NCBI RefSeq assembly: GCF_001427665.1
Contig: NZ_LMHC01000023.1
Location: 109,012-173,011, forward strand
Direction: 5' to 3'
DNA from: Caulobacter sp. Root655
GTDB taxonomy: Bacteria; Pseudomonadota; Alphaproteobacteria; Caulobacterales; Caulobacteraceae
DNA: 64,000 nucleotides
The translations under genes were made by a program, and so were the position numbers. This document shows, piece after piece, positions 1 through 8,393 of the stretch (its first letter is position 1; every line of letters starts with the position of its first letter). The notes below the pieces were generated by a model. It worked only from the letters and a program-made list of their open reading frames with translations. It was not told the origin of the DNA and did not search any database.

Positions 1-1283
1 ACGGCGCAAGCCAGCAGGCCGAGGGCGGGAAACACGACCATGATGGTCTTCATGCCGTGCAGGGTCGCCGCCGTCTGCTCGACATTGGGATGGTAGCCGA
101 CCAGGTCCAGGGACCAGCCGAACAAACCCGCGCCGAGGCCCAGGGCTGCCTTGAGAAAGAACTGGCCCAGCCCGAAGATGAAGCTCTCGGCGCGAAAGCC
201 GGTCCGCCATTCGCCATACTCGACGGTGTCCGGCAGCATCGACCAGAAGGTCAGCGCCAGGCCGAGCGACGCCACCTGCATATAGGCGAGGAAGGCGATC
301 ATCAGCGCCGGGCTACGAATATCCGTCACCGCGAAGGCGCCGAGACCGGCCAGGCCCCAGCCGGCGGCGACGAACCAGGCCATGCGTTTGCCGATGAACT
401 TGGTCACCAGCAACCAGGCCGGCACGATCAGCAGGCCCAGCGCCGCGCAGAGCGCCAGGGCGGTCCGCGACGCGGCCTCGTCATGCAGGTAGTATTTGAA
501 ATAGTAGAGCACCGACTTGCCAAGCGCCGTCGTGCAGGCCACGGCGCAGACGATGCCGCCCATCACCGCCCAGAAGGCGCGGTTGCCGCGCAACGACCGC
601 CAGTAGTCCGCCATCCGCGGCGGCGCGACCGTCTCCTCGGTCTCGGGCGGCTCGCGGGTGACGGCGAAGACGATGGGAAAGATCGCCGTGGCGATCAGGG
701 CCAGGACGCAGGCGGCGTAGAAGAAGCCGCGCGCCTGATCGCCGCCACCGAACCGCGCGACCATCGGCTGGGTGGTCAGGGCCACGACCAGGCCGGCCAA
801 GGTCGCGAAGATGATCCGCATGCCGGCCAGCGTCGAGCGTTCGCCCGAGCTCGAGGTCAGCCGGGCGTTCAACGAGGTGTAGGGGATCGACAGAGCTGTG
901 TAGCAGGTGCGGAACAGGAAATGGGCCGCCATCACCACGGCGACCAGGCCAAGGCCGTCCAGGGCGGGCTCGTAATAGAGGAAGCTGAAGGACAGGCCGA
1001 CCGGAACCGCGCCCAGCAGGATGTAGGGGCGATAGCGTCCCCACTCGCTACGCGTGCGATCGGCGATGGCTCCCATGAACGGGTCGATCGCCCCGTCCCA
1101 GATCGACGCCAGCATATAGATCAGGCCCGCCGTGCCCGCCGACAGCCCCAGGGCGTCGGTGTAGTAGAACAGCAAGAACAGCGACACGCTCTGCCAATAG
1201 AGATTGCAGGCGAAGTCGCCGGCCGTGAAACCGACCTTGCGGGCGAAACTCAGGCGCGGCGCCGTGGCCGATAGCTCTGTCAC
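1..1283 (-). CDS. GPH-family (MelB/XylP-like) sugar:cation symporter, partial
   Basis: Inner-membrane transporter of the glycoside-pentoside-hexuronide:cation symporter family (MFS fold). The start is a GTG at 1283 preceded by GGGAGGGA at good spacing. The N-terminus reads MTELSATAPRLSFARKVGF, followed by a first membrane segment and the family-typical stretch IWDGAIDPFMGAIADRTRS with GRYRPYILLGA after it, the signature loop between helices 2 and 3. About 427 codons are present and the frame is still open and hydrophobic at base 1, so the C-terminus lies outside the window. It is the last visible gene of a minus-strand group with a GntR regulator, a sugar-isomerase-like protein and a TonB receptor, so it probably imports the sugar or uronide released from that receptor's substrate. 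Substrate unknown. Confidence 0.85.
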   Translation of the reverse strand, partial: MTELSATAPRLSFARKVGFTAGDFACNLYWQSVSLFLLFYYTDALGLSAGTAGLIYMLASIWDGAIDPFMGAIADRTRSEWGRYRPYILLGAVPVGLSFSFLYYEPALDGLGLVAVVMAAHFLFRTCYTALSIPYTSLNARLTSSSGERSTLAGMRIIFATLAGLVVALTTQPMVARFGGGDQARGFFYAACVLALIATAIFPIVFAVTREPPETEETVAPPRMADYWRSLRGNRAFWAVMGGIVCAVACTTALGKSVLYYFKYYLHDEAASRTALALCAALGLLIVPAWLLVTKFIGKRMAWFVAAGWGLAGLGAFAVTDIRSPALMIAFLAYMQVASLGLALTFWSMLPDTVEYGEWRTGFRAESFIFGLGQFFLKAALGLGAGLFGWSLDLVGYHPNVEQTAATLHGMKTIMVVFPALGLLACA

Positions 1284-1387
1284 GAGATGATCCCTCCCAT
1301 CGCCGACGCGGACCCGCCGCGTGTCGAGCGCCGCGGCTAGGACCGATCAGTCGTTTCACGAGAATGGATCGAGTGGCCGCAGGAGTC

Positions 1388-1404
1388 AAAAAATAGATCG
1401 AAAA
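1388..1404 (+). promoter_or_regulatory. AT-rich motif AAAAAATAGATCGAAAA, candidate GntR operator
   Basis: This stretch lies about 105 bp upstream of the symporter start. Nearly the same sequence occurs at 5771-5787 before the first PhyH gene and, on the other strand, at 5611-5625 before the TonB receptor. A motif shared by three promoters of one cluster that encodes a GntR regulator suggests its operator. Seen in sequence; the regulator assignment is inference. Confidence 0.45.
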
Positions 1405-1442
1405 TCTTTTTGGATATAATTTGCGAGAAATTTCCGGCCGAT

Positions 1443-2207
1443 TCAGGCGCCCGCCCCGGCTTTTGGGGAAGAGGTCTCCATCTGCTTGAGCTTCTCGATG
1501 ATCGACTTCCGGATCGGGTCGGCCACCGCGAAATAGCTTTCAATCAGCGCCTGGGTCCGCTCGCCGTCCCGGGCGACGATAGCCTCGACGATCAGCCGAT
1601 GGTCGGCGTGATGGTCATAGTAGCGGTCGCTCTCGAGGTCGGCGAACAGGTTGACATAGCGCTCAAGGCGAGCGCCGACGTCCTTGTAGATTTTCAGCAA
1701 CAGGGGCGATCGGCATCCGGAGAGCAAGGTCATGTGCAGGTCGCCATAAGCTCTCTGCCACATCTCGCGCGCTTCCGGGTCGCCATCGATGATTTTCTTA
1801 ACCTTCAGGGATCGATGAAGCTGGATGACAACCTGCTCCTCCCAATCGTCATCGCCCAACTCCATGGCCATTCCGAGCATCATCTTGTAGATGCCTTGGT
1901 ATCCGGTCAGGAGATCATGGTAGTCGGCCCGAGAAACCGGGGCGACCCGGTGCCCCTTCTGATGTTCGTGGACCACCAGGCCGCTGTCGGCCAACAGCAG
2001 GATCGCCTCGCGGATCGGGCTGTGGCCGACGTTGTAGAACTTGGTCAGATGCTCGATCTTCAGCCGCTCCATCGGCTCGAACACCCCTCGGACAATGTCG
2101 CGCCGCAGCCAGAAGGCGACCGCCTGGGTCGGATTGCGGGCCGGATCGACCGGCGCGGCCACGCTGGGCGCCGTGAAGGTCGAAACGGAAGGGATTTGCG
2201 TCGGCAT
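1443..2207 (-). CDS. GntR-family transcriptional regulator (FadR/FCD type)
   Basis: DNA-binding regulator of 254 residues. The N-terminal winged helix-turn-helix covers about residues 25-95 (AVAFWLRRDIVRGVFEPMERL, then LTKFYNVGHSPIREAILLLADSGLV, the GntR recognition region). It is followed by an all-helical FCD ligand domain with histidine-rich positions (DLHMTLL, DHHADHRLIVEAI) that usually bind a metal and an organic acid. The ATG at 2207 (MPTQIPSVSTF) is preferred because AGAGG precedes it and the longer frame upstream has no domain. It lies between the isomerase-like gene and the symporter gene on the same strand and probably controls this cluster, with the shared AT-rich motif as candidate operator. 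Confidence 0.88.
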   Translation of the reverse strand: MPTQIPSVSTFTAPSVAAPVDPARNPTQAVAFWLRRDIVRGVFEPMERLKIEHLTKFYNVGHSPIREAILLLADSGLVVHEHQKGHRVAPVSRADYHDLLTGYQGIYKMMLGMAMELGDDDWEEQVVIQLHRSLKVKKIIDGDPEAREMWQRAYGDLHMTLLSGCRSPLLLKIYKDVGARLERYVNLFADLESDRYYDHHADHRLIVEAIVARDGERTQALIESYFAVADPIRKSIIEKLKQMETSSPKAGAGA

Positions 2208-2320
2208 CGCCTGGTTCAGCCTCTTTGAATCGATTCTGAGTATCTGGGCGACGATATGACTGCGTGACCTGCTTGCGAAGCAATTTCGCGATGGCAAGGA
2301 CCGGGGCGGTCCATCTAACC

Positions 2321-3199
2321 TCACCCCGCTCCAGATTTGTCGAGGGCGTCGGCCCAGCAGGCGCGCGCCAGCTCGACCAGCTTGAGCGCCTCGGTCCAAC
2401 GGTCGGCCTCCTCGCGAAGCTGGCCCGAGGCGTCGGGAACCAGCCGGGCGTAGAAGAAGGACGCGGGCAACAGTTCGGGATAGAAACCCATGCAGTCGCC
2501 GGGGCCGGCGCTGGCCAGGAAACCCGCGAAGCCGCGGGTCCAGAGGTCGCGGAAGGCGGCGACATGGGTGTCGGCGGGGTCGCCGGCGACCGGAACCTGA
2601 ATACAGCCCGGATCGGACACCCGGCCGTGCAGGAACCGCGTTCGTTCGAGGACCGGCGCCAGCCGGGCGACCTTGGCGGCGAGGTCGCCATAGGTCATCT
2701 CGGCGCCGGTGTACCAGTGCGAGAAGTCGCCGTTAAACCGCACGCCCGGGCAGCGTTCAACCAGGTCCAGCGTGCGCTTCATGTCCTGGGTGATGGTGGC
2801 GCGGTGGGTCTCGACGAACAGCGGATGGTCTTCGCCGACCGAGGCCTCGACGATGGCCTCGACCAGGGCCAGGGCCTCGTCGTCGTTTTCGAAGCCCGAA
2901 CCTACATGGAGCGTGGTGCAGTCGTAGCCGGCGTCGCGATGACGGGCCGCCAGGTCGCGGGCCTCCTGGGGCCGGTCCACGCGGGCCAGGGCCGTTGGAA
3001 CCAGGCCGGCCTCGCGCGCGGCGACCGGGTCGCGGGTCTGCACCGCCTCGAAGCCGGCCTCGCGAACGGCATGCAGGGCACGCGGACCACGGGGGCCCTC
3101 GGACCAATCGGGCAGGTTCATCAGGGTGATCAGGCTCAGCCCGATCCGTAGCCGCGGGGCGTCCGTTCCGCCGTCGCGGGTGTTCGGGGTGTCTGGCAT
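2321..3199 (-). CDS. Xylose-isomerase-like TIM-barrel protein (sugar isomerase/epimerase type)
   Basis: A 292-residue cytosolic protein of the AP-endonuclease-2/xylose-isomerase-like TIM-barrel superfamily. Recognisable strands with metal-ligand positions are FVETHRATITQD (Glu-x-His on one strand), VRFNGDFSHWY (Asp and His) and RFLHGRVSD (His). Length fits the sugar-phosphate isomerase/epimerase group. The substrate cannot be read from sequence. It stands between the TonB receptor and the GntR regulator on the same strand, which suggests it converts the imported sugar. A perfect 10-bp inverted repeat lies between it and the receptor gene. Confidence 0.75.
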   Translation of the reverse strand: MPDTPNTRDGGTDAPRLRIGLSLITLMNLPDWSEGPRGPRALHAVREAGFEAVQTRDPVAAREAGLVPTALARVDRPQEARDLAARHRDAGYDCTTLHVGSGFENDDEALALVEAIVEASVGEDHPLFVETHRATITQDMKRTLDLVERCPGVRFNGDFSHWYTGAEMTYGDLAAKVARLAPVLERTRFLHGRVSDPGCIQVPVAGDPADTHVAAFRDLWTRGFAGFLASAGPGDCMGFYPELLPASFFYARLVPDASGQLREEADRWTEALKLVELARACWADALDKSGAG

Positions 3200-3231
3200 C
3201 GCCGTCTCGCAAGCAGGTCTGGTGAAAATGT

Positions 3232-3262
3232 CCGCCCGCGCGAACAGGAGGCGCGCGGGCGG
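3232..3262 (-). repeat. 10-bp perfect inverted repeat between receptor and isomerase genes
   Basis: CCGCCCGCGC at 3232-3241 pairs with GCGCGGGCGG at 3253-3262, with an 11-base loop. On the minus strand a short ATTTTC follows, so it could weaken transcription between the TonB receptor and the downstream isomerase gene. There is no long T-tract, so a full terminator is not claimed. Confidence 0.5.
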
Positions 3263-3282
3263 CAGTCGAGGAGGAGGAAAGG

Positions 3283-5565
3283 TCAGTAGGCGAGGTCGAG
3301 CGACACGCCGACGATGCGCCGGGCCTCGTACGGGATGAACTGGCTGTAGTTGCCCGGCGCCGCGCCGAAGGGCGTGGCGAACATCACCTGGTTGTAGACC
3401 TGATCGGTGAGGTTCTTGCCGAACACGGCGAGCTTCCAGCGTCCGTCCGCCGCCGCCACGCCGATCGCGCCGTTCACCAGGGTCAGGGAGTCCTGGACCG
3501 TGGCCGGATCGTTGGGGAAGGCCATGCCCATCTTCGAGCGATAGCTCACGCCAAGATCGGCCTGGACCTTCAGGGCGCTGGCGACCGGCCGCTCATAGTG
3601 GGTTCCAAGGTTGAGGGTCCACTTGGGCGATCCCGTCCACTGGCCGGTGAGGTCCTGCTGCGGCGCGGGGCAGGTGGGTGTCACGCTCTGGCCGCATGGG
3701 GCGTTGCGATAGTCGCCCCACTTGACGTCGGCATAGGCGCCGCTGGCGGTGAGGGTCCAATCGACGTCCGGCAGCGGCCGCGAGGTCAGGTCGAACTCGA
3801 CGCCCTGGGTCTTCACCTCGCCGCTCTGGATGGAATAGACGGTGGTGATCGGGTCGCGCGCCGAGACCTGGTAGTCCTTCACCTCGGTGTGGAAGGCGGT
3901 GAGGTTGAAGATCAAGCGCAGGTCGGGCCAACTGGTGCGCAGGCCGACCTCGTAGTTGATCGGCTTTTCCGGCGCGACGCTCGGCAAGGTGGCAAGGCCG
4001 ATATTGGTGTCGTAGCCGCCGCCCTTGTAGCCGCTGGTCGCGGTGGCGAAGGCCATGATGTCGTGGCTGAAGTCGTACTGCAGGCCGGCGCGCCAGACGG
4101 TGGCGTCGCTGCGCTTGGACGCCGACGCCGAGTCACGGAGCAGGAAGCGCGGATCAAACCGGCGCTTGGTCGCGGACGCCGTCTCCTCCAGCGCGCGTCC
4201 GCCCAGGATCACGCGAAACTTGTCGCTCAGATTGACGTTCGCCTGGCCGAAGAGCGCGATGTTGCGGGTGCTGGCCTCGTTGCGGACCACCTTGCTGTAG
4301 AAGGGTGCGGGGACGGCCGGGAAGACCTGGACCGAGGTCGATCCGACCTTGCCGTCGAAATAGAACAGGCCGGCCACATAGTCGATCAGCCCCCCCTGGG
4401 GCGAGGTCAGTCGCAGTTCTTGTGTCCACTGGCGCTGCTTGAAGTCCGAGAAGTTGGTGTCCAGCAGGTTCAGGGGGCTGGAGTCCGAATCCAGGCCGTC
4501 GTGGGTCAACCAGCGCCGCCAGGCGGTGATCGAGGTCAGGGTGTAGCCGTCGCCGAACCGGTAGTCGGCCTGGGTCGACAGGCCGTAGCTTTCGGCTTGG
4601 GAGAAGACGTCGCCGCCGATGTTCTGCTTCTGGTTGGTCCCGGACGGCACGATCCCGGCCGCCAGGCTCTGCCGCTCAGGCGCCAGGGATGGCGTGGGGC
4701 CGACCGAGAACAGGGTGAACATGCAGCAGGCCGCGTCGCGCTTCCAATAGTCGCCGATGGCCGTGAGCTCGAGGTCGGCGGTTGGCGTCCATTCCAGCTT
4801 GCCGCGGAAGCCGTAGTCGTTGCGGTCGTTCAGCTTGCGGCCGTCGAAGATGTTGTCGATGTAGCCGTCGCGCTTGTTCAGCCGGGCCGAGACCAGGAAG
4901 CGCAGGTCGTCGGTGATCGGCCCGGTGACCAGGCCGCTGATCTTGCGCTCGTCGTCCGGCCACGCCCAGCTGGTGGACAGCTTGGCGTGGAACTGGTCGG
5001 ACGGGCGGCTGGTGGTGACGTTGATGACGCCGGCTGAGGCGTTCTTGCCAAACAGCGTGCCCTGGGGGCCGCGCAGGACCTCGATGCGCTCGACGTCCGG
5101 CAGATCGGTCAGCGAGGCCCCCGACTGACCCAGGACGACGCCGTCGAGGACGAAGGCCGTGCTGCCCTCGATCGATTCCGACGAGAACGAGCTGGTCCCG
5201 ACGCCGCGCACGAAGAAGCCGAAGCTGCGCGGTCCCGCCGCGTTGGTCAGTTGCACCCCGGGCACCAGGTACTGGATGTCGGTGGTCTCGTTGAAGCGGA
5301 AGGCCTCGAGGGTCTCGGCGCTAACGACCGCCACCGACAGCGGCACGTCCTGCAGCCGTTCCACGCGCTTCTGGGCGGTGACGACCACCTCGCCCAGGGT
5401 GGTGGCGGCGTTTGTCGCCGCGCCGGCCGGGGGCTGGGCGCTTTGGGCCAGGGCCTGGCCGCCGCTGGCCGCCAGGGTCGCGACGGCGGTCGCCGCCAGC
5501 AGGCCAAGGCGCAAGCGCCCCGCACGGGGCGCGAAGCGGCGCCCCTGGATTTCCGCCAAGGTCAT
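3283..5565 (-). CDS. TonB-dependent outer-membrane receptor
   Basis: Outer-membrane active transporter of 760 residues, a usual length. A signal peptide (LRLGLLAATAVATLAASGGQ, cleavage near ALA-QSA, about residue 40) is followed by the TonB-box/plug start GEVVVTAQKRVERLQDVPLSV. The plug contains VERIEVLRGPQGTLFGKNASAG, the classic conserved plug segment. The barrel ends in the aromatic-rich sequence VGVSLDLAY. The AQKR...QDVPLSV type is common among sphingomonad and Caulobacter receptors for plant-derived carbohydrates and aromatics. It is the first gene of the minus-strand arm, divergent from the PhyH genes, with a copy of the shared AT-rich motif 46-60 bp upstream of its start. Substrate unknown. 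Confidence 0.93.
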   Translation of the reverse strand: MTLAEIQGRRFAPRAGRLRLGLLAATAVATLAASGGQALAQSAQPPAGAATNAATTLGEVVVTAQKRVERLQDVPLSVAVVSAETLEAFRFNETTDIQYLVPGVQLTNAAGPRSFGFFVRGVGTSSFSSESIEGSTAFVLDGVVLGQSGASLTDLPDVERIEVLRGPQGTLFGKNASAGVINVTTSRPSDQFHAKLSTSWAWPDDERKISGLVTGPITDDLRFLVSARLNKRDGYIDNIFDGRKLNDRNDYGFRGKLEWTPTADLELTAIGDYWKRDAACCMFTLFSVGPTPSLAPERQSLAAGIVPSGTNQKQNIGGDVFSQAESYGLSTQADYRFGDGYTLTSITAWRRWLTHDGLDSDSSPLNLLDTNFSDFKQRQWTQELRLTSPQGGLIDYVAGLFYFDGKVGSTSVQVFPAVPAPFYSKVVRNEASTRNIALFGQANVNLSDKFRVILGGRALEETASATKRRFDPRFLLRDSASASKRSDATVWRAGLQYDFSHDIMAFATATSGYKGGGYDTNIGLATLPSVAPEKPINYEVGLRTSWPDLRLIFNLTAFHTEVKDYQVSARDPITTVYSIQSGEVKTQGVEFDLTSRPLPDVDWTLTASGAYADVKWGDYRNAPCGQSVTPTCPAPQQDLTGQWTGSPKWTLNLGTHYERPVASALKVQADLGVSYRSKMGMAFPNDPATVQDSLTLVNGAIGVAAADGRWKLAVFGKNLTDQVYNQVMFATPFGAAPGNYSQFIPYEARRIVGVSLDLAY

Positions 5566-5610
5566 GGATTTCCCTCCCAGATATTATCTGTTTTCTCGTT
5601 AATTGAATTA

Positions 5611-5625
5611 TTCGATCTAATTTTT
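5611..5625 (-). promoter_or_regulatory. AT-rich motif AAAAATTAGATCGAA, candidate GntR operator
   Basis: Minus-strand copy of the motif also found at 1388 and 5771, located just upstream of the TonB receptor start. The 240-bp divergent interval 5566-5805 is much richer in A+T than its surroundings and carries both divergent promoters. Confidence 0.45.
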
Positions 5626-5740
5626 CGACATGTCAATCCAGGGCATATTTCGGCGTTCTCTCAAGGTCGCATGCCCCTGCCATGGCCACGGTTCGCACCG
5701 CCATGAAGGCATGCGCGCCAAAAATGCCCCTTGATGAGCG

Positions 5741-5757
5741 AATTGATTCGATCAATT
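5741..5757. promoter_or_regulatory. Perfect palindrome AATTGAT-TCG-ATCAATT
   Basis: Seven-base arms flank a 3-base centre, in the divergent promoter between the TonB receptor and the first PhyH gene. Its centre (ATTCGATC) resembles the motif at 5611-5625. Likely a protein-binding site; the GntR regulator of this cluster is the obvious candidate. Confidence 0.5.
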
Positions 5758-5770
5758 ATTGTTTGAAGAC

Positions 5771-5787
5771 AAAAAATAGATCAAAAA
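5771..5787 (+). promoter_or_regulatory. AT-rich motif AAAAAATAGATCAAAAA, candidate GntR operator
   Basis: Copy of the motif at 1388-1404 (16 of 17 bases identical), only 18 bases before the start codon of the first PhyH gene. A repressor bound here would block initiation. Confidence 0.45.
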
Positions 5788-5805
5788 AATGTCGGGAAGA
5801 AATTT

Positions 5806-6597
5806 ATGACCAAACAGGAGCGGAAAGCGGCTTGGCGATCCCAGGGCTTCTTCATCGAGCGAGGGATGCTGTCGTCGGCCCAGACCTCGGCGATCGAAGC
5901 CGAGGTGGTGGGCCGCATCCGCGCCGACCCTCCCGAGGGGCATCCCGACGAGCGGCTGTACTTTTCCGGCCCCGACTACCTGATCTATCCGGAGACGGCG
6001 CCCAGCCCAGCGGCCCTGAACCCGGAAGACCGGGTCTCGAAGGTCTTCAACTGCCACGCCGAGGGCCTGGCGCGGCGGGCCGCCGAGCGCGCCGATGTCG
6101 TGGACCGCGTGGCCGAGATCCTGGGTCCGGACGTCGACTGTTTCCAGAGCCAGTTCATCTTCAAGAATCCCGGCGTCGTCGGGCAGCCCTGGCACCAGGA
6201 CTCCTACTACTTTCGCTTCGACCGCCAGCCGCAGGTCGGCGTCTGGGTCGCCCTGACCGAAGCGACGCTGGAGAACGGGTGCCTCTGGGTCCTGCCCGGC
6301 TCGCATCGGGGCACGATCCACGAGCACGTTCCGGATCGCCGGCCTCAGGCCAATCGCGGCTATCTGGAGATCGTCGACCAGGACGTCTCGGCACGCCTCC
6401 CGGTGCTGATGGCGCCGGGCGACGTGCTGTTTTTCCACAGCTTCCTGATGCACATGTCGACCGACAACGTCGCCGATCACCGCCGCTCAGCCATGGTCTA
6501 CCACTATGGCCAGGCGGGCTCCCAGCCGCTGTCGCCCGAGGCCGAGGCAATGCTGCGCCCGGTCAATCGCTGGCTTCCCGTCCGCCGAACCGCCTGA
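5806..6597 (+). CDS. Phytanoyl-CoA dioxygenase (PhyH) family protein 1
   Basis: Predicted Fe(II)/2-oxoglutarate-dependent oxygenase of 263 residues. The metal triad is visible: WHQDSYYF gives H130 and D132, and LMHMS gives H216; R226/R227 in DHRRSAMVYHY fits the 2-oxoglutarate-binding arginine. The family core WVALTEATLENGCLWVLPGSHRG is intact. The start at 5806 has GGAAG eight bases upstream. It is the first of three related but divergent PhyH genes ahead of a GH5 glycosidase. Family members hydroxylate CoA esters, small alcohols, sugars or lipids, so the substrate is open; the context suggests a carbohydrate or glycolipid. Confidence 0.88.
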   Translation: MTKQERKAAWRSQGFFIERGMLSSAQTSAIEAEVVGRIRADPPEGHPDERLYFSGPDYLIYPETAPSPAALNPEDRVSKVFNCHAEGLARRAAERADVVDRVAEILGPDVDCFQSQFIFKNPGVVGQPWHQDSYYFRFDRQPQVGVWVALTEATLENGCLWVLPGSHRGTIHEHVPDRRPQANRGYLEIVDQDVSARLPVLMAPGDVLFFHSFLMHMSTDNVADHRRSAMVYHYGQAGSQPLSPEAEAMLRPVNRWLPVRRTA

Positions 6598-6641
6598 CCC
6601 GAGCCCTCCCCGCTCCGGGCGAAGACATGCCGTCCGGGCGC

Positions 6642-6674
6642 CTGTCCATCCCTTCCCCCCTGTCCATCCCTTCC
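6642..6674 (+). repeat. 15-bp direct repeat CTGTCCATCCCTTCC, two copies
   Basis: The copies lie at 6642-6656 and 6660-6674 with an 18-bp period, just before the second PhyH gene. They replace most of the short intergenic spacer. Probably a small tandem duplication; a regulatory role is not shown. Confidence 0.6.
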
Positions 6675-6687
6675 ATCGAGAGACACC

Positions 6688-7515
6688 ATGCCCATCACCG
6701 CCGCCGCAGCGGGCGTCCAGCCCCACCCCCTCAATCGTGATTTCGTCTGGGGCGACACGGTCGCCGACCCGCTCCGCCGCCTCTCGGCCAACCAGGCCGC
6801 GTGTTTCAACGAAGACGGCTTCGTCAGGCTGGAAGGAGTCTTCAGCCTCGAGGAGATCGCCGCCGTCACGGCCGCCATCGATCCGATCGAGGAGGAGCGC
6901 GAGCGCTATGTCCGCGAGCAGCACGCCGGTCGCATGCGCCTGTCGGAAGCCGACATCATCACCTTCACGACCCACATCGTCCGCAACTCGCAGATCCTGC
7001 GCGACTTCGCCGCCCATCGCGTGATCAAGGACATCTGTCACGACCTGATCGGCCCGGACGTCCGCCTCTACTGGGACCAGTCGGTCTACAAGAAGACCGG
7101 CAAGCCGCAGGAATTCCCCTGGCACCAGGACAACGGCTACACCTTCGTCACGCCGCAGCAGTACCTGACCCTGTGGATTCCGCTGGTCGACGTCGACGCG
7201 GAAAACGGTTGCCCCTGGATCGCGCCGGGCCTGCACAAGCTGGGCACCCTGGAGCACTGGCCCACCGACATCGGCCTCAAATGCCTGGAGACCGCGCCCG
7301 CCGCGGTCTGCGTGCCGGCCAAGGCGGGCGACGTGGTCGCCTTCTCCTCGCTCGCGCCGCACCGGACCGGGCCCAACCTCAAGACCGGCACGGTGCGCAA
7401 GGCCTACATCCTGCAATACGCCCCCGACGGCGCCTACGCCCCACAGCCCGACGGCGCGCGGATCTCCCTGAACGACCCCGAACGGCAGTTCAGCATCCTC
7501 AACGGCGGCCGATAG
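6688..7515 (+). CDS. Phytanoyl-CoA dioxygenase (PhyH) family protein 2
   Basis: A 275-residue Fe(II)/2-oxoglutarate oxygenase of the PhyH family. Metal ligands are H146 and D148 (PWHQDNGYTF) and H225 (SLAPHRTGPN), and R237 (TVRKAYILQY) is the probable co-substrate arginine. The core LTLWIPLVDVDAENGCPWIAPG is conserved. Of the three paralogues this one has the longest N-terminal extension and the most canonical Phe-Pro-Trp-His-Gln-Asp motif. GAGAGA precedes the ATG. It is followed after 8 bases by PhyH gene 3, so the genes are almost certainly co-transcribed. Confidence 0.88.
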   Translation: MPITAAAAGVQPHPLNRDFVWGDTVADPLRRLSANQAACFNEDGFVRLEGVFSLEEIAAVTAAIDPIEEERERYVREQHAGRMRLSEADIITFTTHIVRNSQILRDFAAHRVIKDICHDLIGPDVRLYWDQSVYKKTGKPQEFPWHQDNGYTFVTPQQYLTLWIPLVDVDAENGCPWIAPGLHKLGTLEHWPTDIGLKCLETAPAAVCVPAKAGDVVAFSSLAPHRTGPNLKTGTVRKAYILQYAPDGAYAPQPDGARISLNDPERQFSILNGGR

Positions 7516-7523
7516 GTCCCGAC

Positions 7524-8393
7524 ATGGCCGACGACATCGAAACTCTCATAGAGCGCTTCCAGCGGGACGGCTTCGTCCACGCCCGCGCGGTCCTGGGACC
7601 CGACGAGGTGGCGGGCTTCGCCGCGGCGATCGATCGTGCGGTGGCGACGCGCAAGCGATCCGATCCCCGCGCCCTGGCCGACAAATCCGCCTACGAGCAG
7701 TCCTTCATCCAGTGCCAGTATCTGTGGGAGGACCACCCCGCGGTGCGGGGGCTGACCTTCCACCCGAAGGTCGCGGGACTGGCCGCGGCCCTGATCGGCG
7801 CCGAGCGGGTGCGGCTATGGCACGACCAGGCGCTCTACAAGGAACCGGGCGGCCGCGAGACCGAGGCCCATCAGGATCACGCCTACTGGCCGATCGCCGA
7901 GACGGACACCCTGACGGTGTGGATTCCACTGTGCGAGGTCGACGAACTGACGGGCTGCATGGGTTATGTGCCGGGCACCCATCGCGGCGACTGCGAGTTC
8001 GTCGACATCTTCACCGCGCCGGGATCCGGCAAGGCGCTGGAGGCCAAGTACGGCGATATCGCGCCGGTCTTCATCCCCTGCGCGCCTGGGGACCTGCTGT
8101 TCCACCACGGCCGCACCGTGCACATGGCCAAGCCCAACCGCTCCGAACGAATGCGGCGCGCCTATACGGCCATCTATTTCCGCGATGGATGCATGCGCGC
8201 CCCCGGCTATGCCCACCCCTCGGTGGATCGCGACGCCATCGCGATCGGCGCGCCCATCGTCGGAGCGGCGACGCCGGTAGCGTGGCCCCTGTCCAGCGAG
8301 GGTTTTCCGCGACCGCGCCCCTGGCCCGTCGCCGTGAGCGATCGGCAACGCCGCGCCAGCGCCCTTGGCGTCATCCCTCCCACGAAAGGCTAG
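7524..8393 (+). CDS. Phytanoyl-CoA dioxygenase (PhyH) family protein 3
   Basis: A 289-residue PhyH-family oxygenase. Ligands are H116 and D118 (EAHQDHAYW), H200 (RTVHMAKPN) and the arginine pair at 211-212 (MRRAYTAIYF). The core LTVWIPLCEVDELTGCMGYVPGTHRG is intact. The ATG at 7524 (MADDIETLIERFQRDGFV) is chosen because the family N-terminus begins there and an AGG lies upstream; the same frame is open much further upstream but that part only shadows PhyH 2. The stop TAG directly abuts the ATG of the GH5 gene, showing translational coupling. Confidence 0.88.
   Translation: MADDIETLIERFQRDGFVHARAVLGPDEVAGFAAAIDRAVATRKRSDPRALADKSAYEQSFIQCQYLWEDHPAVRGLTFHPKVAGLAAALIGAERVRLWHDQALYKEPGGRETEAHQDHAYWPIAETDTLTVWIPLCEVDELTGCMGYVPGTHRGDCEFVDIFTAPGSGKALEAKYGDIAPVFIPCAPGDLLFHHGRTVHMAKPNRSERMRRAYTAIYFRDGCMRAPGYAHPSVDRDAIAIGAPIVGAATPVAWPLSSEGFPRPRPWPVAVSDRQRRASALGVIPPTKG

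Noticed and set aside
57..1274. Plus-strand frame of 405 codons at the left edge
   Set aside because: Antisense to the symporter gene, whose membrane helices and GTG start are clear. The product is Arg/Gly/Gln-rich.
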